A stretch of DNA of 64,000 nt from NCBI RefSeq assembly GCF_018687715.1, contig NC_056761.1:16010001-16074000 (forward strand), given 5' to 3'. The position numbers and the translations under genes are program-made. Below the pieces are notes generated by a model that made no database searches, was not told the origin of the DNA, and saw only the letters and a list, made by a program, of their open reading frames with translations. Source of the DNA: Carya illinoinensis (taxonomy: Eukaryota; Streptophyta; Magnoliopsida; Fagales; Juglandaceae). Positions 1 to 11,992 of this stretch are shown here, in pieces (within the stretch, counting starts at the first letter, position 1; each line of letters starts with the position of its first letter).

Positions 1-248
1 ATCGAGCGTTCGACTCTGCCTGATTTCGCTCGAGCGGCCAATGTCTCCGCTCGAGCGATCTTTGTTTTTCAGCAACCCGCTCGAGCTCCCTGTCGAGCGG
101 CAGTCGAGCGTTTGAATCTACCTGAATTTGCTCGAGCGGCCAAAAGCCTCCGCTCGAGCGAACTTGTAAAATCTGCAATATGAAATTTTGCAAGTCATCA
201 CCAGTATTGTTGTTGGGTCTCAAAGCGAGTCGATTTGGGTTTACATCA
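1..248 (+). repeat. 5' LTR end with CGCTCGAGCG palindrome cluster
   Basis: Ends in ...ACATCA two bases before a primer-binding site, as a 5' LTR should. Bases 198-248 match the end of the 3' LTR (3967-4017). Bases 1-180 do not: they form two ~102-bp related units rich in the self-complementary decamer CGCTCGAGCG and its variants (near 25, 49, 80, 145 and 170). Confidence 0.65.
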
Positions 249-250
249 TT

Positions 251-266
251 TGGTATTAGAGTCAGG
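251..266 (+). other. Primer-binding site (initiator Met-tRNA type)
   Basis: TGGTATTAGAGTCAGG begins two bases after the LTR terminus. It is a close variant of the usual plant PBS TGGTATCAGAGC, complementary to the 3' end of initiator methionine tRNA. Confidence 0.85.
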
Positions 267-1153
267 TTTCCAATCAGGTCTGATTCTATCTTTTATTTAT
301 CGCATCTTTAATTCTAGGGCTTCATTGTTCTAGGGCTACAAAAAAAAAAAAAAACAGAAATTAGTTTTTCCTAGGGCTGCTACATTATTCTATCATTTGG
401 GTTTCATGTTCATCATCATAGGGTGGCTAAATTCCTTGATAAGGGCTACCTAAATTTGCACCATCTAGGGTTTGAAATTTCTAGGGTTTCATTGATTTCC
501 TTCTATTTCTTTGTCAATTTTCATGTGTTTAAATTTAATTGTTTGATTATCACAATTGAATATTTCTGTTTCTGGTTGAATTGTTGAGAAAAGAAGAGAA
601 AAGAAAAGAAAGGAAAGGAAAGGAAAAGAAAAGAAAAAAATTCGAAAAAAACAATTTTGAAAAAAAATAAAAAAAATTAAAAAAAGGAGAGGGAGAAGGA
701 AAGTAAAGGTAGCATATTCAATGGTTGCTACATAGTCACAATAAAAGAGAAAGAAAGAAATTTGTTGATTGGGTCTTGTCTTTAAAGGGGCTAAATTACC
801 TCTTGTTACCTCATTCTAGTTGTTATCTTATTTTGTAATTACTCTTTCCGTCGTATAAATACCTTCAGTCTCGTGTCATTTTGTTCCTTCCTTGTTTCTC
901 TTGTTCTTGTTTTCTTGGACCTAATTACTAGTTTGAATAAAACAAGGTTGTATTGTCTTGATTTAGTTCAATTAGTTCTTCAAAAACTTGAGTGAGAAAA
1001 CTCTTGAGGTAAAAGGCAAGAGAGTGTGAGATCATTATCAGGAAAAAGCCAATTAAGAGTGAAACACGAGTAGAGTGCCATTATTCGAGTGTAAACACAT
1101 AAGGGAGCGTGTGAGGTCTTTTTTCCTCTAACATTATTTTTTGTGCAGAGCAT
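267..1153 (+). other. Retrotransposon leader with A/G-rich microsatellite
   Basis: Non-coding leader between the PBS and the gag remnant. It contains an impure AAGAA/GGAAA purine tract at about 590-710 and no convincing ORF. Confidence 0.6.
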
Positions 1154-3268
1154 ATGATGTCTCATAAAAATGACTCATCACCAAAGAGGATGGAAGATAA
1201 CTCATTCTTTATATTGCAATCCATGCAACAAAAGTTTGAAAGGTTAAATTTGAAGTTGAGGGAAGTGAGGGATAAGATGAAACAACAAGGTGCATTGATT
1301 AGAAATTTGCAAAGTGAGAGAGATAGGAGGAGACGTGAGCCTAGTATTGAGAATAAGTACAATAAGAATGAAGAGTATGGCAAGTCTCTTGTTGTTAGGC
1401 GTGCTCCCAATATAGAATTTAAGATGGATGATATAGAGCAGCAAAGAGAAAAAAATTTTCATACTAGATGCCACATCAACAACAAGGTATGTAGTATGAT
1501 TATTGATGAAGAGAGTTGTACTAATGTGGCTAGCACTACTTTAGTTGAGAAATTATTTACCTACCTTGAAACACCCTAGACCATACAAGTTGCAGTGGTT
1601 GAATGATTGTGGGGAGGTTAGGATAAATAAGCAAGTGTTAGTTTCTTTCAATTGGTAGGTATAAGGATGAGGTACTTTGTGATGTAGTGCATATGCATAC
1701 TGGTTATATTTTTTTGGGGAGGCCGTGACAGTGTGATAGGAGAGTGATCTATGATGGGTTTAGAAACATGTACAGTTTTGAAAAGGATGGAAAAACAATC
1801 AAACTTGCTGCTTTAACTCCAACACAGGTCCATGAGGACCAACTGAAGTTGAAAAGTGAGGTTGATCAAAAAAGAAAGAGAGAAAGTGAGATTGATAGAA
1901 AAAGAGAGAGTAAAAGTGAGGTTGAGTGAAAAAAAAAAAGAGTGAGAGTGAGACTGAGGAAAAAAGAAATAATGAAATCTCAAGAAAAAGAGAGTGTGAG
2001 TTGAAAAACAATTGTGAGGCTGAGAGTTCAAAAAAAGATGTTGAAAAAAGAGTGAAAGAAAAACAGAGTGTAAAAAGAAAATTGAGAGTGAAAAGAAAAG
2101 TGAGAGTGAAGAAAGTGAGAGAAAAATAAAGAGAGAAGTGAGTTTTTATACTAAGGCAAGCTTTTATACTGACAAATTTAATGACTCTTTGCCTAGTGTT
2201 GTTATTTCTTTGTTGCAAGGATATATGGTCAAGATTCCTAGCGGAGTGTTTATTGGATTGCCACCTATTAGAGAGATAGAGCAATACATTGATCTTGTGC
2301 CAGGTGCAACAATCCCTAGCCGACCTTTATGTGAAGAACATAAGTCCTTGACGCACTTGAAGGGACAAAGTAAGTTGGATAGAATTCATGCCAAGTGGGT
2401 TCAATTCCTTGAGATCTTTCCTCATGTAATTCAGTACACACATGGTAAGAAAAATTTTATGTTTGATGCTTTAGCAATAAAGTATGTCCTTGTCATCATT
2501 TTAGATACAACATTATTGAGATTTGAATATGATAAGAAATTGTATATTAATGATGATGTCTTGGCTAGTGTGTATAGAGTATGTGAGAAAACATCATTTG
2601 GTAAGTTCTATAGACTAGATTGGTACTTATTTAGAGATAATAGACTTTTTGTGTCTAATAGTTCTATGCATGAGTTGCTTGTGCTTGGAGCACATGAAGG
2701 TGCTTTGATGGGACATTTTGGTGTAAAGAGGACCTTAGAAGTGTTGCATGACCATTGGTGGAAGTCTTGTTTCCCATTCATTGAGTTTGCATATAGTTGG
2801 AATGGTCCATTTTGTGTAGAGAAGAGTTTAGGCATATTGCATGAATACTTTTAGGAGTATGGTTTGCCATTCGTTGAGGTCACATATAATTGGAGTGGTC
2901 ATTTTGGTGTAATGAAGACTTTAGATATGTTTCATGAACGTTTGTGGGAGTTTCATTTTCCATTCATTGAATTGTTGCATGAACGTTTGTGAGAGTATCA
3001 TTTGTCATTATTAGAGTTTACATATAATAAGACCATGTATACTACTATTTCTCATTCATCTTTTGAAGTTGTTTTTCGCTTTAATCCACTTATTCCTTTT
3101 TATTTAATGCCTTTACCTGTTGATGGCAGAAGTAGCTTGGATGGACATTTCCAAATTCTTAATAAAATTAATGATACTTCATTTTTAGTGGATCTTCCAG
3201 GTAAGTATCATGTGCTTGCTATTTTCAATGTTACTAAACTATTTTCTTTGATCCAGGTGGAGATTTGA
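1154..3268 (+). pseudogene. Broken gag-pol of the Ty3/gypsy element
   Basis: Pieces are in pol order but in changing frames. 1154-1579 holds a basic coiled-coil-like gag end, then a retropepsin-like stretch whose active site reads IIDEES where D-[GS]-G is expected. 1744-2129 is a Lys/Glu/Ser-rich linker. 2138-2330 matches the pre-RT linker (SLLQGY...GLPPIREIEQ). It then jumps straight to the end of RNase H (HKSLTHLKGQSKLDRIHAKW) and the integrase zinc-finger region (GHFGVKRTLEVL). 3002-3268 matches the integrase C-terminus up to the PPT. The RT and the catalytic integrase core are deleted. Stops at about 1579, 1929, 2129 and 2854 confirm that it is dead. Confidence 0.85.
2700..3040 (+). repeat. 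Tandem chimeric integrase repeats (~94 bp) in the dead pol
   Basis: Two recognisable integrase stretches, the zinc-finger side (GHFGV.KTL..LHE) and the core side (PFIEFAYNW), alternate several times: 2764-2858, 2859-2951, a shortened copy at 2952-2997, and a partial one from 2998. In a normal integrase each occurs once and they are far apart. The array must have formed after the deletion that joined them. Confidence 0.7.
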
Positions 3269-3282
3269 GGTCGAATCCTTTT

Positions 3283-3296
3283 AAGGAGAGGGGAAA
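3283..3296 (+). other. Polypurine tract
   Basis: The purine run AAGGAGAGGGGAAA lies directly before the TGATGG start of the 3' LTR. This is the position where plus-strand synthesis is primed. Confidence 0.85.
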
Positions 3297-4017
3297 TGAT
3301 GGCCGAGCCCCAAGGCGGATAAAGTCTTACGGATCAATTATAAGATTAAGAGCTATGAAAATCAAGGAAGCAATGCAAGGATGAGTGAAATCTACTTGAG
3401 ATGTGTTTAGCAATAGCTCAATATTCAAGATGGGCTTGAGAGGAGGAGATTCAATTTTCATCCATGTGATACACTATGAAAGACACGAATTGGGCTTATT
3501 GTTATTGAAGGCTTTGGACTTATTTATTTCATTAAAAGAGCTTATTTTATTAGTTTATAATAAGTAGGCTTGAGGATGCTTGGCTCGCATATGTCTTATT
3601 TTTAATGAACCAAGTTTTTTAGGAAGGCCTTGTATTTTGACCAAGGGCTTATTTGGGAAGTTATTAGTTTATGTGAACTAGGGTTTTAGTGGGTACTGTA
3701 GAGTGAACAGTTAGAGGTTACTATAGCGTGGCACTATTCATGCTACAGTACCGCAGCATTAGTTTACTGCTCTTGTTCTTGGTTAAATTTTTGAACTTAT
3801 CAAAGGTAAATCACAACTTTTGTGGCGTTCCTCCTTTGTAATCCGAGTTCTTGAGATGAGTTCTTCAACAGGTTTAGATTTTAATATAATTTAGGTTCTT
3901 GAAACGAGTTCTCAACGGGTCTAGATTCTCTATCCGTAGACTTAATTTTGGCTTTCTTGGATTGGTTTTCCAATATTGTTGTTGGGTCTCAAAGCGAGTC
4001 GATTGAGGTTCACATCA
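3297..4017 (+). repeat. 3' LTR of the Ty3/gypsy element (721 bp)
   Basis: Starts with TG after the PPT and ends with ...CACATCA. Its last ~50 bases match the sequence just before the PBS at the other end of the element. Confidence 0.85.
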
Positions 4018-4768
4018 ACACCTCACATTTGTTTGTATGTACGTAGAAATGTCAAATTCATTAATGAGATCGGTAGACTAATATTATTTCCTGGTCAGAC
4101 GTACGTCCACTTCAATGACCAGCTAGCTTTGCATACATAGTATAATGGAAAAATCTTCTTGCTAGTAAAGTTTGTTGAGTTTGTACACTAATTTACGCAC
4201 TAATATTAATATATAAAGTATATATTTAATAAAACAAAATGAATTAAAGATATAAATAATTTTCATGTGAAATAGGATTTTCTTCAATGACCAGCTAGCT
4301 TTGCTACATGGGACAATTAACCTTGATCATGAGTACTAGGATTTTCTTTTTCAAAATTAAAAATATCAAGGTAGTTTCTAATTACATAAATACTTTAAAC
4401 TTTATTTATCTTATTTCCATCTAATTAAATATCATCATTTTAATCTTTTTATGTGACTTAAAAATGACTGAGAATTATTTATTATTGGTTTTGCTTAATG
4501 TCTAACTATTTGATGCACATCGAAAATAAGGATAATGATTAATAGTTTATAAATAACTTTTTTTCTTTATATAAGTATTTAAAGATATTTGTAATTTTTC
4601 ATAATTTGGTTTTAATTCCAGCTTCATATATGATGATGAAAATCTTCATCAAGTCTACGAAGCTACAGTTCGTAATTAATTATTATATATATAGAGTAAT
4701 GTTAGAAACAAGCTTTAAATATACAATCTTGGTGCAAGTTATATGCTTAGAAGACTAGAAATAATTTA
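4018..4768. other. AT-rich intergenic DNA
   Basis: No gene or element boundary was recognised. A ~23-base phrase containing CAATGACCAGCTAGCTTTGC occurs twice, near 4114 and 4277, suggesting a small local duplication. Confidence 0.5.
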
Positions 4769-5560
4769 ATGTATTTGATCAAGCATTTGATGACTCTGAG
4801 ATACCAAGATGAAGCTCTATTGACAAATCACTTGAACACATTTCAAGAAAGAATTAATCAGTTGGCTGGAATGGGCATCAAGTTCAATGATGAGGTACAG
4901 GGATTGTGTTTGCTTGGTACATTACCAGACTCTTGGGAGACATTTAGAATTTCATTATCTAACTCAGCCCTGAATGGTGTAATCAATATGGATCTAGCAA
5001 AAAGTAGTATTTTGAATAAATATGAGAAGAAGAAAATCACAGGGTTCGTCTTCACATTCAAAGGTCTTTGTTACAAAAAAGATTGGGAGGAGTAAAAGTA
5101 GAGGTCCGAAGAACAAAGATAAGGGTAGAAGCAAGTCAAACAAGTTTGCTATTGTTGAGTGTTATCATTGTGGCATGAAGGGTCATATCAAGAAATATTG
5201 CAAAAAATTAAAGAGAGAATACAAAGAGAAAGGGAATGAGAAGAAGAACGATGACAGAAATGATGATGATCAATCTGTCACCACTACTACCAGAGACTTC
5301 TTCATTATTTATGATGATAACGATGTTGTATATATTGTTTCTCTTGAAACTAGCTTGGTGATTGATAGTGGTGCTTCCATTCATGCTACCTGGTGACTTT
5401 AGCACAATAAAGATAGGCAATGGTGGCTTGGCTAAAATTATTGATATTAGAGATGTGTGCTTGGAAACAAATCACGGTGTTCATTCATAGAGATGTAAAG
5501 CACATTGATGATATTTGTTTAAACTTGATTTCTATAAGTAAACTTGATGATGAAGGGTAT
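4769..5560 (+). pseudogene. Ty1/copia gag-protease fragment
   Basis: 4769-5058 encodes a UBN2-type copia gag segment (LNTFQERINQLAGMGIKF..., LCLLGTLPDSWETF). After a frameshift near 5030-5060 the reading continues at 5022-5396 with a CCHC zinc knuckle, CYHCGMKGHIKKYC (CX2CX4HX4C). The retropepsin active site follows as VIDSGAS. Further shifted frames up to about 5560 still show protease/pre-integrase traces (LNLISISKL). No LTRs, RT or integrase are present, so this is an isolated 5' coding fragment with at least two frame breaks. Confidence 0.85.
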
Positions 5561-6639
5561 AATTATTTTACATTCGTCCAAAAATTACAAATATAATAAT
5601 AAAATAAACCTTATCATTTGGTCATCTAATCCTGACCAATTTTTGTCTTTACATAGACTATGAGCTACAGTATCTCTAAAAGAATTTTCAAAGTTGGAGA
5701 GTTACTATTTACCCATCAAAGTCATATTTTATTCACAAATAATCAACAAGGATTTATTAAAAACTTTTTAAAACTTTCATTCGTAAACAAGGCTATATTA
5801 TGTCTAGATTTTACAGGAAATAGTTTTTTGTAAACAAGGCTATATTATGTTGGATAACTAGGTTGATACAAAAAATAGTTGGAAAACAATAATTTTAAGT
5901 AAAAATTGAATTATTGATTAATATATGAAGTGTATTTACAAAATATAAAAACAAATATTATTAAAATATAAAATATTATATTATTATTATTTTGACATTG
6001 GGATTGATAGCCAAATGTGGATTAATATCTTCAACGGCTTTGGCTTTAGCCAAAATCTCAACTTTTAGCCAAATTTTAGACTTGGCAATGGCTAGACCAT
6101 TGCCAATGCTTTAAGAGTGGCATTGAGAAAAATCTCTCGCTATTATAAGACTATGCTAAGAGCTGGTTTGGGAACACATGTATTCTCAAATATTCTCATA
6201 TATTTTCTCCCAAACATTACTCAAATGCAAAATACTTTTCAGTTTCAAATTTTTAATTTTTTTCTCTAATCGTTACAACTTTTCCAAACTTATAAGCTAA
6301 ATATAAAAAATAATTTTCAAATTTATATTTTAATTTTATAATATTTTTGTTCAATTTTTTCTCTTCTCTTTTTGAAAACTCAGTTAAATATTGTAACTAT
6401 TTAATTACTAGTTACAAATAATTTCATTATTATTTACTGTCAACTTTATTTATGTTTTAGATGAGTACAACTTTTTATCCAGCTTGATCCAAAATATCAC
6501 ATCTATTGCCCATGCTTCAACTATTGGTAGGAACATTGATTTACATTATTGTAATAGAAAGGTTCATTTGCCAGTTGGCTTGTCGTTTGTAACAAACTAG
6601 CTAGAAAGAACTTGATCATGAAACTTATTAATGAGAGGT
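5561..6639. other. AT-rich DNA, no gene seen
   Basis: No coding signal. Short self-complementary phrases around 6030-6110 (GGCTTTGGCTTTAGCC and TTGGCAATGGCTAGACC) resemble relics of small inverted-repeat transposons, but no ends could be defined. Confidence 0.4.
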
Positions 6640-7563
6640 CACTACAAGAAATCAGGTCATTTGCAGCACTTAAAATCGTTGCAAAAAACCATCTAAAATG
6701 CTACATATACTCATTTCCAGCGATTTTAATTTCCTTGCACCTTCGCCGCTATTATCATGTCTTTGTTGCTCAAAGCAGCGATAAAAAAAATTTCACTGCT
6801 AAAAATACCTTTACCAATGAATTTTTTTCCTTGCTAATACTCCCAATATTGCTGTAACTGTCCTCATGCCCATAAAGATATATCGCTGAGAAATCTCAAT
6901 TACAGCATTTTAAATCCTTGCAAATACTCTATAAATCGCTAGAATTGATATCTGGTATTTCCAGCAAAAATTTAGAAAATTGTTGCAAATGATTTTTTGT
7001 AGTGTAATTTAAACGCTGAAAATACCACAAAAAGCGCTGCAAATAGAAAAAAACTGTTGCTAATGTGGGCATCAATGATTGGAAAATCGTTGTTAAAGTG
7101 TAATTGCAGCATTTAAAATCGTTGTAAAAAATATGTAAATCGCTGCAATTAATATGATATATTTCCAGCGATTTAATTAAAAATTGTTGCAAACAATCTT
7201 TTGCAGCGTAATACAAACGCTGCAAATAGAACAAAAAGCACTGTAAATAGGAAAAAAATGTTGCAAATGTTATCATCCATGTATGGAAAATCGTTGTTAA
7301 AGGGTAATTATAGCATTTAGTATCGCTGCAATTACTATAAAAATCGCTGGAATTGATATGATATATTTCCAGCAATTTATTTAAAAATTGTTGCAAAAAA
7401 TATTTTGCAGCGTAATAGAAATGCTGAAAATAGAATCAAAAGCACTACAAATAAGGAAAAAATTGTTGCGAATGTGGGCATCGCTATATGAAAAATCGTT
7501 GTTAAAGTGTAATTGCGGCATTCAGAATCACTGCAATTAATGTAAAAATCGCTGGAATTGACT
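6640..7563 (+). mobile_element. CACTA-like element end with a 204-bp tandem array
   Basis: Starts at 6640 with CACTACAAGAAATCAGG, the typical plant CACTA/EnSpm terminus, followed by subterminal motifs of the type AATCGYTGCAA in both orientations. From about 6795 the sequence resolves into roughly 3.8 copies of a 204-bp unit. Equivalent points are GTAGTGTAAT at 6999, GCAGCGTAAT at 7203 and GCAGCGTAAT at 7407. No matching right terminus or 3-bp target duplication was found, so the right end is probably lost. It has no coding capacity. Confidence 0.65.
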
Positions 7564-7722
7564 TTTTGGTGTATTTTTTATTCCCAATCTCGCCGATTAC
7601 GTTGGTCATTTTCGAACTTATCTAAAATATAATTTTTATTTATGCTGTTCATGTTAGTCACTAAATAATTATTTAATCAATTTATTACCTAGCCTAAAAT
7701 AATCAATTAACTTTTTTTAATA
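7564..7722. other. AT-rich spacer
   Basis: No feature recognised between the CACTA-like array and the solo LTR. Confidence 0.4.
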
Positions 7723-7727
7723 CCTTA

Positions 7728-10078
7728 TGTGACACCCCGTTTTTACGTGTATTTTCACTGAATAAATATTTTAATTTAATTAATATAATAGTTCTTTTAT
7801 TTTAAATTATCGGATTTTAATTGGATTTTAATTGCTGTTGAATTTAAATTGCTGTTTAATTTATTTTAGCTTGTCTTTGAATTTAAAATTAAATAGGTTG
7901 TTTTTACTAGTTAATTATTATATTTTAGCTTTACGTTGTGTTTAAAATATTTTCTTAGTTTTATTGCTTTTAAACTTTTTTTTCGTTGGATCAATTGTTG
8001 GACTCCAGAGGTGAGGATTGGACCTCATTTCTTTTCATTTCTTTTTCTTTTTCCCTTTTTCCTTTTCTTTTCTTCTTTTCTTTCTTTTCTTCTTTTTTTC
8101 TTATTCTTTTTCTTCCTGTTTTCCCCCTCTCCCCGTGCGCAGCTCCTCTCTTTTCTCCTTCCCGTCGCCGCCACTTTGACCGGCCAGTTCTCCGCCTTCC
8201 GGCCACCGTTTAGTGCACTGCTACCACCATTCTCTTCCCCTTCCACCAGAGATCATCCCCACCAATTTTCAGAGCCATCGGACCAGCCGTTAGCCTTCGA
8301 GAGCCGCCGGAAGTCGCTACACCTGCTCTATTTTTGCCCTATCGCCGATTGCTTTCGCAGCCCAGAACCGCCGCTCGCCGGTGGCGTGGCCTACACCACC
8401 CACCCAGTTTTCTTCCCCTCTCACCGGTGAACACCCCCACCAAGTTTCACTTCCATCCGAGCCACCGTTAGCAGCCACGAGCTCCTCCAAGCCATACGGT
8501 TTTTCACCGTTTCCGACACCGTCGCACCACCTCCGGCCACCATCTTTTCACAGCTTCTTCCCCTACCTCCTGCCGACCTAAACCACCCATTTCTGGCCTC
8601 GATCCATTGCCAGAGCAGCTCAACTCCGTTCAGCCCTTTTTTGGCCTTCGACCGCCATTTCCACCACCACCCACGGCCAAAACTCATTTTCCTTAGCTTC
8701 ATAAATATCTCAAGGTCATTCCCTATCAATCCCGAGCCTTGGTTTGTCCCCGTTCAAAAGTGGGTATTTTACAACCCACGGCCACAGTGTAAATTACACT
8801 GTTGCGTTGCTTTTCCTCCGTCGTTTGCAACGCCGCGAGCTTTCAAAAAATACTATATAGCGCTGTAAGTATTTTCCAAACTCTAATTTTAGATTTAAAT
8901 ATATTTTGCTCTTACAATAAATTATTGCTGCTGGTTGGTTGATTCCGGACTGAGTCCGAGGAGTTCGGGGGTCGAATGGATTGAGGACGGAGTGCTTGGT
9001 TTTGGTTGTTTGTGATTGCTTGATTTATTTGAGCCATGAGGCGTGAGTTGCATTTGTGTATATGTGCATTTTATTTATTTGAGAAAAACCCGTTTTATTG
9101 GCGTAAATGGTTTTTGGGTGCGTGTGTTACACGAGCCCAAGCCGGGATGGGTTATTATCTCGGTGGAGCTCCTCTGGTCACTCGGGAGTGGATAATACTG
9201 AGTGACATCCCCTGGGTTGTTGCAGGGCGACAACCGGATCGCACGATACGGTAACGCTGTCGTGTCGACTCCGTGGTCCCTGGAGTGGCGGGGACTAGAG
9301 GATGGCCTGGCTAGGTACGCGCGAGGCGCGAGTCTGGGCATCGCTCGTTTAGGTGTCACATGCGTAGTCGTTACCTGTGGTGTGGCACAGAGCCAGGGTA
9401 TGCGGGTGATCCCTAGGGGAGATCATGGTGCATGCATAACCGGATTGTTTTTATGGTTTTCGGATGTGGGCCATTTTCTGGGAAAATGGCGATGCTTGGT
9501 TTCCGAGGTTTTTGATCCATTTTCTGGAAAAATGGTGGTTTGGGCCATTATCTAGGATAATGGCGAGGCTTGGTTTTAAGGATATGTTTTTTGTGGGCCA
9601 ATTGGGTTTCTGGCGTGCGTGTAAAAATCATGTTTTATGGCGTATGTGCATTGGTTTTTATTTCATGCATATTGTTTGAGATTTATATGTTTTTATCTAG
9701 TGATGTTTGGATTTTACTTACCTACGGCACCATTTTTGGTACCGTAGATTTTGATGCAGAGTACGAAGAGGAGGAGGAGGCTGAGCTCGAGGATGCGGCT
9801 CCGCCGGAGTTCTGAGTTGGTTTATGTTTTGTATTTGACTTTTGAACTGTATTTGTGTTATGTAATATTTTATTTATGTATGTTTTAAACAACTTGTATT
9901 ATATTAAGAAAAATTCTAGTACTTAGTTATATGACTTTCGTTATCCGCTGCGTTTCCTTTTGCACATTTGTTGCTCTTACACACACTTGGCACTCATCTT
10001 AGGGTGGTGACCCGGGTTGTCATCATCCGGACGTCTCGATTTCCCCGTGTCCGTGCGTGGGGATTTGGGGGCGTCACA
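7728..10078 (+). mobile_element. Solo LTR, 2351 bp, of a Ty3/gypsy-like family
   Basis: Begins TGTGACACCCCG and ends TTTGGGGGCGTCACA. It is flanked by the perfect 5-bp target duplication CCTTA (7723-7727 and 10079-10083). No internal region, PBS or PPT lies inside, so this is a solo LTR left by LTR-LTR recombination. Its terminal ...TTTGGGGGCGTCACA is shared with the LTR of the LARD element at 52469-61286, pointing to a related chromovirus-type family. The interior is unusual: a T/C-rich tract (8030-8130), then a GC-rich stretch (8130-8680) with open frames of low-complexity Pro/Ser composition, and a second GC-rich block at 9110-9430. I do not regard these frames as genes. Confidence 0.85.
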
Positions 10079-10083
10079 CCTTA

Positions 10084-11992
10084 AACTTCACTTAATTTAA
10101 GTCATTTAAATTAACTTCATTTCATCATTCATTGTGGAACACTTTTCAAGCATAATCCGCATTATAATAATCACCACAAGTTTTTCACCTACATGAAATG
10201 ATCATACATAAACCTATGATTCTTTCTATTCCATTGCTATTTAACACTTATAGTGTTTATCTAACACCCAATTTAGAAATAGGAAACATGAAGAAAAATC
10301 CTGGAACTTTCATTATAAATCAAATCTTTGAACACTATTTTCATCTAATATAATAAATCAAATACATTCATTCATCCAAACCCAGTGGGAAATTCATATT
10401 AACGTAGTTATGGGCTATATACATTGGGATGGACCAATTTGAACCCAAAACCTACAACTGATAAACTACTAAATATATAGAACACATTTCTTGCTTCTAA
10501 ATATTAATTGAAAATGTCCATCCCATTCAAATTGTTCACCTGTCCTGCTTCTCTATATTTAAAAATTATATCATGACATTTATAACAATGTGCACTTGGG
10601 CATTGTGGTTTGAGTAGAACAGCTTCAACACGTCTGCATCAAGTGGGGAGGGATTCATTGTTCAGATAAGTGCTCACATATCAAATCCACCCATAGCAGC
10701 TAATGCTATTGCCACCCGTATCAGCTAATGCTATTGCCACGCACTTGGAATTCAATGACAACATGGTTATGATTATAAAAAAAAACTGTGAATAAATCCA
10801 CATAAAGAAAGAATCTGCATATGCTTGTAGCTTTTTGTTGTTAGGATCATTAACCACAAATGGATGTGTATCATCTAAACAATTTAAAGACAATGGATGG
10901 CATTTTTGGAGAAAGAGGTGATTTAGGAGATGATGCGAAGTCCTCAAAACCCTGTACTTTAATCTCTAAGTATTTATCCCAGTCACAACAGATAGATTAA
11001 TTCATAATTACCTTCAAGTAGTGGACTGATGTTTATGATTTGGACATGAAGACTTGCTCATGAGAGAAGATCTATAAGTATCAACAGAGTTCAGCATCAT
11101 TAATTATAGTTAAAAGGCTTGAAGCCACTAGGTTAGTACTTAAACATGTTTGATACTAAATATCTCTTATCTCATAAAATAAGTTTACTTAGTTCTAATG
11201 AAAAATCTCATTCCTCCCAATGAATGATCAAATCGTAAGCATCTTCCCTAAACATGAAACAACAATATATCTTTAAACAATGAAGTGATTCATTTTTTCT
11301 TTTGTTCTAATAAAAAAACTAGGAGGTTATTAACTAATTGCTTGAATAAACGTGTGGGGAAACAATACTGGACTGTAAAGTCATCATGTAATCATTACAA
11401 TATTGTAAGGAACCTTTTGTTGGATTCTTAGCCCATAGTTTCAAGGTTTTCACGGTTTTTTTGTCTATGTTTGCGATTGTGGTTACAGCAAAACAGTTTC
11501 TCTGCAGCAATGGAATTTTATTAGCCAAGAAACTTTATAAGGCAGTCATTTCACATCTTTTCCCTTCTTATTAACATATCTTAACTCCAACATGTAAACC
11601 CGATGTCTAAAAACTCAAAGTACTATAGAACTTCAATGTTCTAAAAACTCCTGTTAAAGTACTATAGAACTTCAAAGTTCTATAGTCATGGAGATGTCCA
11701 ATAACTGATGAAGAATTTGCAAGGGAAATGCTGGCTAGAGTAAACCCCATCATCATTCGTCGTCTCCAAGTAAACATAAGCTTTCAATAAGGATTTATGT
11801 CTAAGATACTCTTTGAACAAGAAACATACAGAAAAATGAACACAAATTGGAAGAAGTTTTGAAATATATATATGATATATATATATTTGGGTATGATTAC
11901 TATGAAGCAAAACAGTGGCCATTTGAAACAACATCCAGATTATTAGAAAGTGATGAAAAAGAACTGAATTCTCAAGAATATAATTATGAAAC
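10084..11992. other. AT-rich intergenic DNA
   Basis: No gene recognised. A 28-base direct repeat containing GCTAATGCTATTGCCAC occurs at about 10700-10745. Confidence 0.45.

Larger units (their letters stand above)
1..4017 (+). mobile_element. Degenerate Ty3/gypsy LTR retrotransposon, left end outside or rearranged
   Basis: The order PBS (251-266), leader, broken gag/protease, RNase H and integrase pieces, PPT (3283-3296) and 3' LTR (3297-4017) is that of a plus-strand Ty3/gypsy element. The reverse transcriptase and most of the integrase core are missing, and several stops and frameshifts remain, so it cannot encode its own mobility. The sequence left of the PBS matches the 3' LTR only over the last ~50 bases. 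The 5' LTR is therefore chimeric, from another subfamily, or replaced. No target-site duplication can be checked because the left end is not in the window. Confidence 0.85.

Noticed and set aside
251..266. tRNA-like sequence
   Set aside because: Only the PBS complement of a tRNA 3' end is present, with no cloverleaf; the same holds for 57970-57987 and 62421-62442.
1799..2284. 161-codon minus-strand Phe/Leu/Ser-rich open frame
   Set aside because: Antisense shadow of the Lys/Glu-rich linker of the dead gypsy pol.
6991..7005. Right CACTA terminus TTTTTTGTAGTG for the element starting at 6640
   Set aside because: The same position in the other 204-bp units reads TTTTGCAGCG, so this is a repeat variant and not a real end.
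7936..8729. Phe/Ser/Pro-rich and Lys/Arg-rich open frames on both strands
   Set aside because: Low-complexity translations of a T/C tract and GC-rich DNA inside the solo LTR; no domain recognised.
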